From an uncultured Clostridia bacterium (GTDB lineage Bacteria > Bacillota > Clostridia > Oscillospirales > Oscillospiraceae): 13,471 bases of DNA. The stretch spans positions 1-13,471 of the forward strand of contig CALBGG010000002.1 of assembly GCA_937893605.1 (NCBI GenBank), in the 5' to 3' direction. A model generated the notes under the pieces. That model ran no database searches, was not told the origin of the DNA, and worked only from the letters and a program-made list of their open reading frames with translations. A program made the translations under genes and the position numbers. This document shows positions 6,254 to 13,471 of this stretch, in pieces (position 1 is the first letter of the stretch; every line of letters begins with the position of its first letter).

Positions 6254-7090
6254 TCAGAATATGAGAGAGAGGATGATCGTCAGCACGCCGACGACCCAGC
6301 AGTAGTAGGAAAATCCGCCGAAGCGTGTCTTGCGGGCTATCATACGAAGAAGTCCTATGGACAGAACGCCGGAGATCATGGCGGCGATCATGCCGAAGAG
6401 GTACGCCGGGATAAGCGAGGGGTCAATGCCGTTTTTGAATGCGTCTGTAAGCTCCAAAAGTGTTGCGCCGAGAACGGCCGGGATGCTCATCAGAAGCGAG
6501 AACTTTACTGCGTAGCTGCGATCATGCCCCGTAGCGATGCCTGCGGTTATCGTCGTTCCCGAACGCGATAGTCCGGGCAGGGTCGCAACGCACTGGCACA
6601 GGCCGATTATGAGAGCATCGGTAAACAGCATATTCTTCTCTGTCTTCGTGCCCTTTGCCATCTTGTCCGCGACGAGGAGCATGCAGCCTGTAAGTATCAG
6701 CGCAATGCCGACGTAGACCGTTGAATTTGAAAGCGACTCAATATATTTATGCACCGGCAATATCAGCACCAAAGGCAGCGTCGCGACTATTATCAGCATG
6801 AAAAGGCGCGCCTCGGGAAACCTTCTGCGGCGGCCGCCGGAGTCGACCGTTCTGCCGGAGAGCATGTCGGCAGTCTGCGTGAACATCGCCTTTATATCGC
6901 CCCAGTACATGAAGCAGATCGCAATAAGCGTTCCGAAGTGCAGCAGAACGTCAAAAAACATATGGTTGCTGCCGAGGTCGGACATATTGAAAAGATTGTG
7001 CAGGATAGCAAGATGACCCGAGCTCGATATAGGCAGAAACTCCGCAACGCCCTGCACGAGGCCGAGGATTATGGCATCCAGTATGCTCAT
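6254..7090 (-). CDS. uppP: Undecaprenyl-diphosphatase (BacA/UppP type)
   Basis: A 278-residue polytopic membrane enzyme that removes a phosphate from undecaprenyl diphosphate, regenerating the lipid carrier for peptidoglycan and other wall polymers; overexpression gives bacitracin resistance in many bacteria. Both signature regions are intact: 'QGVAEFLPISSSGHL' (13-27, catalytic Glu17) and 'LPGLSRSGTTITAG' (171-184, Arg176). The rest alternates hydrophobic segments with short loops, and the length is normal for the family. The ATG at 7090 is preceded by GGGAG eight bases upstream. An 84-base AT-rich gap separates it from tepA, and that gap holds the tepA terminator, so uppP may have its own promoter; I see no convincing -35/-10 pair. 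Confidence 0.96.
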   Translation of the reverse strand: MSILDAIILGLVQGVAEFLPISSSGHLAILHNLFNMSDLGSNHMFFDVLLHFGTLIAICFMYWGDIKAMFTQTADMLSGRTVDSGGRRRRFPEARLFMLIIVATLPLVLILPVHKYIESLSNSTVYVGIALILTGCMLLVADKMAKGTKTEKNMLFTDALIIGLCQCVATLPGLSRSGTTITAGIATGHDRSYAVKFSLLMSIPAVLGATLLELTDAFKNGIDPSLIPAYLFGMIAAMISGVLSIGLLRMIARKTRFGGFSYYCWVVGVLTIILSLIF

Positions 7091-7160
7091 ATATTTATCT
7101 CCCGTGAGTATTTTCAGATATTATGTATACTTAACTTTGTTATTTTATCATATAATGTAT

Positions 7161-7193
7161 AAAAAGGCAAGCACTCAATGCGCTTGCCTTTTT
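7161..7193 (-). terminator. Rho-independent terminator of the ClpP-like gene
   Basis: Perfect 12-bp arms aaaaaggcaagc (7161-7172) and gcttgccttttt (7182-7193). Read on the minus strand, the stem ends in five Ts. The 5' arm codes for the last residues of the ClpP-like protein and the stop (7175-7177) lies in the loop. Termination would therefore be just after the coding end, separating this gene from uppP. Confidence 0.82.
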
Positions 7194-7828
7194 ATCTCAT
7201 TATGCAGATAATCCAGTGCGTCGGAGAGGGTTCCGATGCTGTCGATAAGGCCGCAGGAAACGGCCTCCTGCCCGTATATAACGCTTCCGACGTCGTTTGC
7301 AAGCTCGTCGGTTGCCATCATGAGCTCATTGTATCTCTCACGGCTTATACTCGAGTGGCCGGTGACAAAGCCGACGATGCGCTCCTGGATGCGGGCAAAG
7401 TAATTATACGTCTGCGGAACACCGATGACGACGCCGTTAAGGCGAACGGGGTGTATCGTCATGGCCGCCGAGGGCGCAATGAAGCTGCGGGATGCGGCAA
7501 CCGCAAGCGGCACGCCTATGGAGTGCCCGCCGCCGAGGATCAGTGATACGGTCGGCTTTTTCATACCGGCAATAAGCTCGGCTATTCCGAGACCGGCCTC
7601 AACGTCGCCGCCGACTGTGTTTAAAAGTATGAGCAATCCCTTCATTTCCTCTGACTCCTCAACCGCCGCCAAAAGCGGCATGACGTGCTCATATTTTGTA
7701 GTTTTGTTATCCTCGGGCAATATCTGATGCCCCTCGACCTGCCCGACGATGGTCAGGCAATGTATCATGCCCTCCCTGCCCTGCGGCTGAGTGCTGCCGA
7801 GCTGCGTTATCTCCTCCAAACAAATCAC
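7175..7828 (-). CDS. tepA: TepA-type ClpP-like serine protease (S14 family)
   Basis: A 217-residue member of the ClpP fold, closest in pattern to Bacillus TepA (YmfB), which is encoded just upstream of spoIIIE there. 'VGQVEGHQ' (28-35), 'NKTTKYEHVMP' (41-51) and 'LLNTVGGDVEAGLGIAELIA' (68-87) are family hallmarks. The nucleophile is Ser103 in 'GGGHSIGVP' and the histidine is His126 in 'MTIHPVR'. The protein has no signal peptide, so it is probably cytosolic. TepA was reported to stimulate preprotein translocation; its real substrates are uncertain. The start used is a GTG at 7826-7828; ATG at 7831-7833 opens a two-codon frame (ATGAGGTGA). The start region lies in the stem at 7828-7855. The neighbourhood tepA-(uppP)-ftsK echoes the Bacillus order with uppP inserted. 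Confidence 0.92.
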   Translation of the reverse strand: MICLEEITQLGSTQPQGREGMIHCLTIVGQVEGHQILPEDNKTTKYEHVMPLLAAVEESEEMKGLLILLNTVGGDVEAGLGIAELIAGMKKPTVSLILGGGHSIGVPLAVAASRSFIAPSAAMTIHPVRLNGVVIGVPQTYNYFARIQERIVGFVTGHSSISRERYNELMMATDELANDVGSVIYGQEAVSCGLIDSIGTLSDALDYLHNEIKRQAH

Positions 7829-7855
7829 CTCATACCTATTTTGTCAGGTATGAGG
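7828..7855 (-). promoter_or_regulatory. Leader hairpin covering the tepA ribosome binding site
   Basis: Perfect 10-bp arms cctcatacct (7828-7837) and aggtatgagg (7846-7855) with an 8-base loop. In the minus-strand message the 3' arm holds the AGG of the ribosome binding site and ends at the first base of the GTG start, so the folded form would hide the start. Followed in the plus direction by a T-rich stretch, it could alternatively terminate plus-strand transcripts. Which role is real cannot be settled from one sequence. Confidence 0.5.
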
Positions 7856-7889
7856 CAATTTTATGTTTTTTTAGAGGCGAATTCTAAGA

Positions 7890-8061
7890 GGCGCACGGGC
7901 TTACATACGGATACACTTGTTGCGTCAGCCCGGTATCGAGGTTGCGGAGAAAACCGTAAAGCTCGCACCGCACTATCGGGAAGCGGCAGTTTCATGGTTT
8001 AGTCAGCAGGTGCGACACCGGGCACCTGCACTCACCGTATCCGTAGGTGCCACGATGCGCC
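7890..8061. repeat. 172-bp dyad-symmetric intergenic element
   Basis: The arms 7890-7938 and 8013-8061 are imperfect inverted repeats, 32 of 49 positions by ungapped hand count. Perfect blocks at equal distances from the ends are ggcgca, tacggatac and gcccggt. Inside, gcaggtgc (8006-8013) pairs with gcacctgc (8022-8029). The right end touches the M18 aminopeptidase stop codon (8063-8065). A 55-bp part (7906-7960) recurs at 141-195. No protein frame is credible. It may be a MITE/REP-like repeat or a structured 3' RNA; I do not recognise an RNA family. Confidence 0.6.
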
Positions 8062-8062
8062 A

Positions 8063-9448
8063 CTAAAAAGCCTTGTATGCCGCCAGTACGCCGAGATAAG
8101 TCATGAAGCAGTCAAACTTCGCGACGACCTCAAATGGCGAATGCATGCTCATAACGGGAACTCCTGCGTCAATTGTATCAATATTGCGGTTTGCCATGTA
8201 CTTGGCTATCGTACCGCCGCCACCCTGATCGACCTTGCCGAGCTCGCTCATCTGCCAGACTACGCCGCTCTCGGCAAAGAGCTTGCGAAGATAGGCCACA
8301 ACCTCGGCGGAAGCGTCGCTCGTGCCGCTCTTGCCGCGAGCACCGGTAAACTTGCAGATGCCCATACCGTAGTTGAGCTTTGCATCGTTGCGCTTTTCGC
8401 TGACCTCGGGGAAGTTGGGGTCAAAGGCCGCGGTAACGTCGGCAGACAGGCAGAAGCTGTTTGCAAAGCAGCGGCGCAGGGGAACATTCTGGCTGTCGCA
8501 AAGCTCCTCCATGAAGCACTCGAACGCGCTGCTCTGCATGCCGCTCACGCCGTCCGAGCCGGTCTCCTCCTTATCCGCGAGGATGCACACGCAGGTCTTT
8601 TCGGGAGCTTTGTCAAGGTCGAGTATCGCCTTGAGCTCGGCATATGCGCACACGCGGTCATCGTGGCCGTAGCCGCCGATGAGCGAACGGTCAAGGCCTA
8701 TCTCGCGCACCTCAAATGCCGGAACGGCGGTGAGCTCTGCCGAGAGGAAGTCCTCCTCAACTATGCCGTAGCGGTCGTTTAATATGCTCATAACGGCAAG
8801 CTTTACCCTGTCGCTGCCCTCGTCGGCATAGGGGATGCTGCCGATGAGGATATTGAGCCCCTCGCCCGTTATGCCCTCTTCCATGGTCTTTTTCATCTGA
8901 TCCTTCCCAAGATGCGGCAGGAGGTCTGTTATGACAAACTGCGGGTCGGCAGGATCACGGCCTATGGTGACATCAATGGTCTCGCCGTTTTTAAGCGCGA
9001 CCACACCGTGCATTTCGAGCGGGATGGTAACCCACTGGTACTTCTTTATGCCGCCGTAGTAATGGGTCTTGAAATACGCGAGCTCATCGCTCTCGTACAG
9101 GGGATTCTGCTTTAAGTCGATGCGCGGAGAGTCAACATGTGCACCGGCGATGACTGTGCCCTTTTCGAGGCTCTGCTTGCCGATGACGGCCAACATGAGC
9201 GATTTGCCGCGATTGTTTCGGTAGACCTTATCGCCCGCCTTGAGCTGCATACCGTCGATATATTCGACAAAGCCCTTATCCTCGGCCATTTCGACAGCCA
9301 GCTTTACGGCCTCGCGCTCGGTGCGCGCCTCGTTTAAAAATGCCATGTAACCACGGCAGTAGTCCTCCATATCGATGCGCTGCTGCGTAGTCATCGTGTC
9401 ATATCCGTTTTTCTGCCTGTAAAATAATTCGTCTCTGATCTCAGCCAT
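8063..9448 (-). CDS. M18-family aminopeptidase
   Basis: A 461-residue cytosolic metallo-aminopeptidase that cuts N-terminal residues from peptides; characterised family members favour acidic or neutral residues. The di-zinc set is complete: His104 in 'GAHVDSPR', Asp263/264 in 'GHDDR', Glu294/295 in 'DKEETGS', Asp337 in 'SADVTAAFDP' and His436 in 'SMHSPFE'. The C-terminal Gly-rich 'DQGGGGTIAKYMANR' is also typical, and the length is normal for bacterial M18 enzymes. The ATG at 9448 overlaps the 3' end of the tsaC-coaE gene by 8 bases (ATGGCTGA), so it is the third cistron of the prfA transcript. The TAG stop is followed directly by the dyad element, with no classical terminator. Confidence 0.95.
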   Translation of the reverse strand: MAEIRDELFYRQKNGYDTMTTQQRIDMEDYCRGYMAFLNEARTEREAVKLAVEMAEDKGFVEYIDGMQLKAGDKVYRNNRGKSLMLAVIGKQSLEKGTVIAGAHVDSPRIDLKQNPLYESDELAYFKTHYYGGIKKYQWVTIPLEMHGVVALKNGETIDVTIGRDPADPQFVITDLLPHLGKDQMKKTMEEGITGEGLNILIGSIPYADEGSDRVKLAVMSILNDRYGIVEEDFLSAELTAVPAFEVREIGLDRSLIGGYGHDDRVCAYAELKAILDLDKAPEKTCVCILADKEETGSDGVSGMQSSAFECFMEELCDSQNVPLRRCFANSFCLSADVTAAFDPNFPEVSEKRNDAKLNYGMGICKFTGARGKSGTSDASAEVVAYLRKLFAESGVVWQMSELGKVDQGGGGTIAKYMANRNIDTIDAGVPVMSMHSPFEVVAKFDCFMTYLGVLAAYKAF

Positions 9449-10652
9449 TTTTCAATACTTCCTTAAATAAATTTTTGCATTCTTTTCTGAACTTGTCCTC
9501 GCTGCCGTCATTGTGCAGCACATATTGGCATTTGCGCTCAAAATACTCGTTGGGGTACTGTGCGTTCACGCGCATCATGGCATACTCATAGCTTATGCCG
9601 TCGCGCTTCATTATACGCTCGATGCGCATCGTTTTCTCGGCAACAACGCCGACGACGGCACAGCAGCACTCACCAAGTCCGCTTTCGATAAGTGCTATGG
9701 CGTCGATGGCGGCAATTTTTCCGCCCTGCATCGCCCAGTCGGCAAGCTTTTTTCTCACCTCAAGGCCTATGTAATGGTGAGTTATCGCGTTTAAATCCTC
9801 GAGCGCGGCTTCATTTGAAAACACCGTCGCGCCGAGCGCCTTACGGTCAAGAACGCCGTCGGCGACCGTCCCGGGGAATGAGCGCCCGATATCCGAAAGC
9901 ATCTGCGTATTCTCTTTGAGCATATCGTGATACAGCGCGTCGCAGTCGATTATAAGCGCTCCCATAGCCTCAAGCTCGCGCAAAGCGGTGGTTTTTCCGC
10001 AGCCCGTGCCGCCGGTTATGCCGATGACCTTGAGGTTTTCGGCCAGCGCCGATGCTATATCCGCCTCCGGCAGCGCTCCCTGCCGCAGTATCTTAAACGG
10101 CTCGGCGCTCATGTCGATTATTGTTGATTCCCGCCCGAGGCCGCACGACCCTCCGTCAACGACAGCGGCGATCTTACCGTCGAAGTAGTTGAGCACCTCC
10201 TGCGCGTTTATCGGGCTTTTGCTCCCGGAGGGATTTGCCGAGGGAGCGGCAAACGGGAGTCTTGCCTTTTTGAGCATCGCCTGAGTCATGGGGTGATCGG
10301 GACACCTGAGCGCGACGGTATCGCCGCCCGCGCGGACTATAGCGGGAACGATATCCTTAGAACTCAAAACGATGGTCAATGGTCCCGGCCAGAACTTATC
10401 CATAAGCGCTCTTGCCTGCTTGGGGATCTTCTCGCAATATTTTGTCACAGCAGCGCCCTTGTGCAGCATAAGTGACAGCGGCTTAATTTCGGGTCTGCCC
10501 TTGACCTTGTACACTCGCTCAACAGCGTCTGCATCAAGACCGTTGCACGCAAGGCCGTACACCGTTTCCGTCGGCACGGCGACGATCTCGCCAGCTGCTA
10601 TGAGCGCGGCCGCCTCGCCGAGCTTATCCTTACCTATTATTTTCGTTTCCAT
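9441..10652 (-). CDS. Fusion: threonylcarbamoyl-AMP synthase (TsaC/YrdC) and dephospho-CoA kinase (CoaE)
   Basis: A 403-residue two-enzyme protein. Residues 1-195 are a YrdC/Sua5 domain, which makes threonylcarbamoyl-AMP for the t6A37 tRNA modification: 'PTETVYGLA' (27-35), 'KGRP' (51-54), 'FAAPSANPSG' (134-143) and 'GRESTIID' (173-180). From residue 207, 'LKVIGITGGTGCGKTT' is the P-loop start of CoaE (last step of coenzyme A synthesis). It is followed by 'IDCDALYHDML', 'DGVLDRKALGATVF' and 'RIERIMKRDGISYEYAMMRV'. Both halves keep their motifs, and the frame is continuous through a linker of only about a dozen residues. In CoaE the usual 'HP' reads 'HH' and the usual 'PLLfE' reads 'IALIE', so the kinase half is somewhat divergent. 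The ATG shares one base with the prfA stop (TGATG, 10650-10654), and GGAGAG precedes it. YrdC genes next to prfA are common in Firmicutes; the fusion is not standard. Confidence 0.93.
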   Translation of the reverse strand: METKIIGKDKLGEAAALIAAGEIVAVPTETVYGLACNGLDADAVERVYKVKGRPEIKPLSLMLHKGAAVTKYCEKIPKQARALMDKFWPGPLTIVLSSKDIVPAIVRAGGDTVALRCPDHPMTQAMLKKARLPFAAPSANPSGSKSPINAQEVLNYFDGKIAAVVDGGSCGLGRESTIIDMSAEPFKILRQGALPEADIASALAENLKVIGITGGTGCGKTTALRELEAMGALIIDCDALYHDMLKENTQMLSDIGRSFPGTVADGVLDRKALGATVFSNEAALEDLNAITHHYIGLEVRKKLADWAMQGGKIAAIDAIALIESGLGECCCAVVGVVAEKTMRIERIMKRDGISYEYAMMRVNAQYPNEYFERKCQYVLHNDGSEDKFRKECKNLFKEVLKNG

Positions 10653-11722
10653 CAGCTCTCCGCCTGCCTTTTGAGCTTTTCCGCCTGATCGGCGGTTATG
10701 AGCGCGTCGATTATCGGATCGAGGTCGCCGTTTAAGACGCTTTGGATATTGAAGTTTCTCACATCGCCGACGAGGCGGTGATCGGTCACGCGGTTTTGAG
10801 GGAAGTTATAGGTACGAATCCTGTCCGAGCGGTCGCCCGATCCGACCTGACTTTTGCGCTCGGCGGCTATGGCGGCGGCCTGCTTCTGCTGCTCGGCCTC
10901 GTAAAGCTTCGAGCGCAGTATCTTCATTGCCCTGTCCTTATTCTTATACTGGCTGCGCTCATCCTGACATTCGACAACGACACCCGTTGGCAGGTGCGTT
11001 ATGCGGATTGCGCTTTCTGTCTTGTTTACGTGCTGGCCGCCCGCACCGGAGGAGCGATAGGTATCGATCTGAAGATCTGCGGGGTTAATTTCAAACTCGA
11101 CCTCCTCGGCCTCGGGCAGAACAGCCACAGTTGCAGCCGACGTGTGTATCCTGCCGCCGGACTCCGTCTCCGGAACGCGCTGGACGCGGTGTCCCCCGGC
11201 CTCAAACTTCAGGCGCGAATATGCCCCCTCCCCCTCAACGACGAAGCTTATTTCCTTTATGCCGCCGAGCTCTGTTTCGTTTAGGTTGACGATATCTATC
11301 TTCCAGCCCTTGCTCTCGGCGTACATGGAGTACATTCTGAAAAGATCGTGCGCAAACAGTGAGCTCTCCTCGCCGCCTACGCCGGAGCGTATCTCCATGA
11401 TGACGTTGCGCTCATCGTTCGGATCCTTGGGAAGGAGCAGTATCCTGAGCTGCTCGTTAAGCTCCGCCATGCGCTGCTTTGCCTCGTTGAACTCCTCCTG
11501 TGCGAGCTCCTTGAACTCGGGGTCACTCATGAGCTCCTCGGCATCCTTCATTGTCTTAGCACATTTGGCGTATTCCCTATAGGCCGTGGCGATGGGCTCG
11601 AGCTCCTTCATCTCGCGCACGCATTTTGTATATTCCGTGGGGTCGGCGTATATCTCGCCGTTTTCCATGCGCATGGCGAGCTCGGAGTATCTGTTGTCAA
11701 GCTGCTTGAGTTTTTCCAGCAT
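10652..11722 (-). CDS. prfA: Peptide chain release factor 1
   Basis: A 356-residue class I release factor that reads UAA and UAG in the ribosomal A site and triggers peptide release. The GGQ motif that reaches the peptidyl-transferase centre is at 228-230, within 'SSGAGGQHVNKTESA'. The codon-reading tripeptide is P-E-T (184-186) in 'VQRVPETESGGRIHTS', the RF1 form; RF2 has SPF. N-terminal helices and the C-terminal 'NFPQNRVTDHR' are intact. The ATG at 11720-11722 (MLEKLKQLD) is chosen because AGGAGAG lies six bases upstream. A GTG 13 codons further out would add residues absent from the family. It leads the operon with tsaC-coaE and the M18 peptidase. The methyltransferase gene prmC, often the next gene, is absent here. 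Confidence 0.97.
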   Translation of the reverse strand: MLEKLKQLDNRYSELAMRMENGEIYADPTEYTKCVREMKELEPIATAYREYAKCAKTMKDAEELMSDPEFKELAQEEFNEAKQRMAELNEQLRILLLPKDPNDERNVIMEIRSGVGGEESSLFAHDLFRMYSMYAESKGWKIDIVNLNETELGGIKEISFVVEGEGAYSRLKFEAGGHRVQRVPETESGGRIHTSAATVAVLPEAEEVEFEINPADLQIDTYRSSGAGGQHVNKTESAIRITHLPTGVVVECQDERSQYKNKDRAMKILRSKLYEAEQQKQAAAIAAERKSQVGSGDRSDRIRTYNFPQNRVTDHRLVGDVRNFNIQSVLNGDLDPIIDALITADQAEKLKRQAES

Positions 11723-11787
11723 TTTTTCTCTCCTGTTTTCAGAGGCGCTTTCGCACATCACTGGCTATCTACAGTATTTATTAAAAT

Positions 11788-11816
11788 ATCATAGCACATT
11801 CATTGAAATATGTAAA
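11788..11816 (-). promoter_or_regulatory. Promoter of the prfA operon
   Basis: On the minus strand TTTACA (complement of 11811-11816) and TATGAT (complement of 11788-11793) are separated by 17 bases; each matches five of six consensus bases. The leader to the prfA ATG would be about 60 bases. The -35 box abuts the first codon of the plus-strand polyvalent-protein frame. Confidence 0.75.
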
Positions 11817-13471
11817 TGAAAAAAGGCCGTGAGCTCGCGGAGAGCTACGGCTATAAGGTCAGGTATTTTATCGGCGGCAATATCCGTTATGCAGGCGGCG
11901 AGATCAGAGGCGTTGTCGACACCGCAAACAAGACCGTCATGGTGAGAGCAGACCACCCCGACTACACCGCAGAGCAGATAATGCGCCACGAGATGGGGCA
12001 TGCCGCGTTTGAAAACGGCGATCTGAGCTTGGACGAGGCACGGGAAATGCTGCTTGACGATTTCACGGCGGACGAATTAAACGAGCTTATCGAGATATAC
12101 AACAACGCATACGGCGGCATTCTCAGCGCCGAGGAGGCTTTTGAGGAAATTTGCTGTGACGCGCTTGGCAGAATGAATATCTTCGAGGGCACAGACTTAA
12201 ACAGCGAAAGCTACGGGAAAGCGCAGGACACCGTGCGCAAATACGCCGCCGAGAGAAGCGGCAGCAAGGGCAGAGCACCGCCGAAAAAGGGCGGGGAGAA
12301 GTATAGCAAAGAACAGCAGAATCAAAAAGACAGAACGGTCGAAGCTGTCAAAAGTATTCAAAGCATGAGCAGAAAGAGTATTAACGACTTTACATCTGCG
12401 GAAATTGCAAAAACACGGCCTTTTGCAGAAAAATACTGGCGTGAGATGGGCACAAAATCACCGTTTTTCAGAGCATGGTTTGGAGACTGGCGATCCAATG
12501 ACAAAACTGCTGCTGCCGTAGTCAATGTCGGCGGCGGAAGCTTCAAGGCTGGAAAGGCAATCAACAAAGACACCGGCACAGCTCTTTCGTGGGGAGATGT
12601 CCTTAAGAAAGAAACGATTGTTCATCAGTCGAGCGGCGGCGTAGCAAGTCGCGCGTTGGGTGCGATAGAGAATATAGTTGAAAACGCTATATTGCTTGAT
12701 ACTTACACTTCAAGTCTTTCGAGCAAAACGAAGATGCCGGGAACGGCGTTTATGCACAGTTATTATACTGTCGTAAATTACGAAGGAACGGATTATCTGC
12801 TCAAGCTTTTTGCAGAGGAAGCGGTTTCACTGAAAAACGGCGAGATATTCACTCGCGCATATGAGCTCAAAGATATAAAAAAGGTGGCTGTACTGCCTAA
12901 CGGTGTTCTCTCCAAAACCGGAGGCTTAACCGATGGCAATACATCCACTACACTTACAATAGCAGATATTGCCGCGCTTGTCAAGAAGTACGACAAAAGC
13001 TATAATCCAAAGCCCACAAGCAAGGTCGTTAATGAGGATGGCACGCCGATGGTGGTGTACCACGGTACAGATGATACGTTTTGGAAGTTCGACACAAATA
13101 AAATAAGCGACAGAGAAGGCAGCTTCTTTTTCGCTCAGAACAGAGAAGATGCAGAGGCTTATTCGGGAAGCGGGCACATCATGGAGGCGTATGTAAATCT
13201 CCAAAACCCGATTGATTACAATGAAATGCCGAGTGAGATTTATAAGCTCAAAGACAAAAAAGCGCAGGTAGAAGCGCTGAAAAGAATGGGATACGATGGC
13301 TGGCTTGCTGATATGGATACCGGCTGGGGCGAAATAAGCGCGTTTTATCCCGAACAGGTCAAATCCGCAACCGACAACATCGGTACATTTGACAGCAGCA
13401 GCCCCGATATCCGATATTCCCGCGAGCCGGAGAGGCTTAACGAGCTGAGGCGGCAGAATGAGGAGCTGAAG
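11816..13471 (+). CDS. Polyvalent-type mobile-element protein: zincin, LPD3-like and ADP-ribosyltransferase-like domains (5'-truncated, open at 3')
   Basis: 552 codons open to the window end. Residues 1-125 form a zincin-like domain with 'RHEMGHAAF' (His58, Glu59, His62) and a downstream acidic helix 'EEAFEEICCDALG' (106-117) that may supply the third zinc ligand. 'SPFFRAWFGDW' (215-225) introduces a middle domain (about 235-360) resembling the LPD3 module of polyvalent proteins. Residues 400-535, with 'VVYHGTDDTF' (His416), 'FFFAQNREDAEAYSG' and 'GWGEISAFYPEQVKS' (Glu506), match the ADP-ribosyltransferase-like domain of those proteins and end in 'SPDIRYS'. A charged coiled coil begins at the edge. 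Such proteins are carried by phages and conjugative elements, often injected with the DNA. An in-frame TAA directly precedes the ATG, there is no ribosome binding site, and the start lies in the prfA promoter. The natural N-terminus is probably lost, so it may be a remnant despite its intact frame. Confidence 0.75.
   Translation, partial: MKKGRELAESYGYKVRYFIGGNIRYAGGEIRGVVDTANKTVMVRADHPDYTAEQIMRHEMGHAAFENGDLSLDEAREMLLDDFTADELNELIEIYNNAYGGILSAEEAFEEICCDALGRMNIFEGTDLNSESYGKAQDTVRKYAAERSGSKGRAPPKKGGEKYSKEQQNQKDRTVEAVKSIQSMSRKSINDFTSAEIAKTRPFAEKYWREMGTKSPFFRAWFGDWRSNDKTAAAVVNVGGGSFKAGKAINKDTGTALSWGDVLKKETIVHQSSGGVASRALGAIENIVENAILLDTYTSSLSSKTKMPGTAFMHSYYTVVNYEGTDYLLKLFAEEAVSLKNGEIFTRAYELKDIKKVAVLPNGVLSKTGGLTDGNTSTTLTIADIAALVKKYDKSYNPKPTSKVVNEDGTPMVVYHGTDDTFWKFDTNKISDREGSFFFAQNREDAEAYSGSGHIMEAYVNLQNPIDYNEMPSEIYKLKDKKAQVEALKRMGYDGWLADMDTGWGEISAFYPEQVKSATDNIGTFDSSSPDIRYSREPERLNELRRQNEELK

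Noticed and set aside
7906..7914. TwoAYGGAY-type RNA motif, suggested by ACGGAT in the dyad element
   Set aside because: I see only one such hexamer per strand and it falls in a stem, not in two terminal loops. I cannot assign the element to that family.
8141..8782. Plus-strand open frame of 213 codons
   Set aside because: It lies wholly antisense to the catalytic part of the M18 aminopeptidase, whose zinc ligands are all intact. The His/Ala-rich translation has no recognisable pattern.
11723..11761. Longer prfA start at a GTG
   Set aside because: It would add 13 residues not typical of release factor 1 and would place the AGGAGAG site inside the coding region. The ATG at 11722 fits both.

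Overview
The window looks like chromosomal DNA from a Firmicute of the class Clostridia, probably an Oscillospirales-type gut bacterium. The basis is the gene set (Mini-RNase III, RqcH/NFACT, a TepA-type ClpP paralogue next to an FtsK/SpoIIIE translocase, M18 aminopeptidase), moderate GC by eye, strong AGGAGG-like ribosome binding sites and consensus sigma-A-like promoters. No taxonomic marker was compared by computation.

Left edge, 1-1466. The last 41 codons of a PhzF-family isomerase gene end at 127. A decayed copy of a dispersed intergenic repeat follows (about 141-195), then a bidirectional terminator (216-244). A divergent cassette comes next: a 66-residue Cro/C1-type regulator on the minus strand, and on the plus strand a 65-residue Cys/His protein translationally coupled to a lipoprotein. 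The two sides share a compact control region with overlapping -35 boxes and perfect dyads, so the regulator probably controls itself and the cassette. Between the lipoprotein gene and rqcH lies a highly folded 270-bp intergene in which a 27-bp terminator-like hairpin occurs twice, identically, around a 210-bp insert with short inverted ends.

Middle, 1467-11816, all minus strand. In transcription order (right to left): prfA, a tsaC-coaE fusion and an M18 aminopeptidase gene overlap each other by 1 and 8 bases and run from a good promoter at 11788-11816. After an intergene holding a 172-bp dyad-symmetric repeat come tepA, uppP, ftsK/spoIIIE, mrnC and rqcH. Terminator-like hairpins lie after tepA and after ftsK; mrnC and rqcH overlap by 11 bases. 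The themes are translation termination and rescue (prfA, rqcH), tRNA and rRNA maturation (tsaC, mrnC), coenzyme A synthesis (coaE), proteolysis (M18, TepA), cell-wall lipid carrier recycling (uppP) and chromosome segregation (ftsK).

Right edge, 11816-13471. An open frame of 552 codons on the plus strand runs off the window. It reads as part of a large multidomain 'polyvalent' protein of the kind carried by phages and conjugative elements: a zincin-like HExxH domain, a middle domain resembling the LPD3 type, and an ADP-ribosyltransferase-like domain ending in the DIRYS signature. It begins abruptly in the prfA promoter, with an in-frame stop just before its first ATG and no ribosome binding site. 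It is most likely the 5'-truncated edge of a mobile element or prophage remnant. This edge, the tsaC-coaE fusion and the repeated intergenic elements are the most unusual parts of the window.
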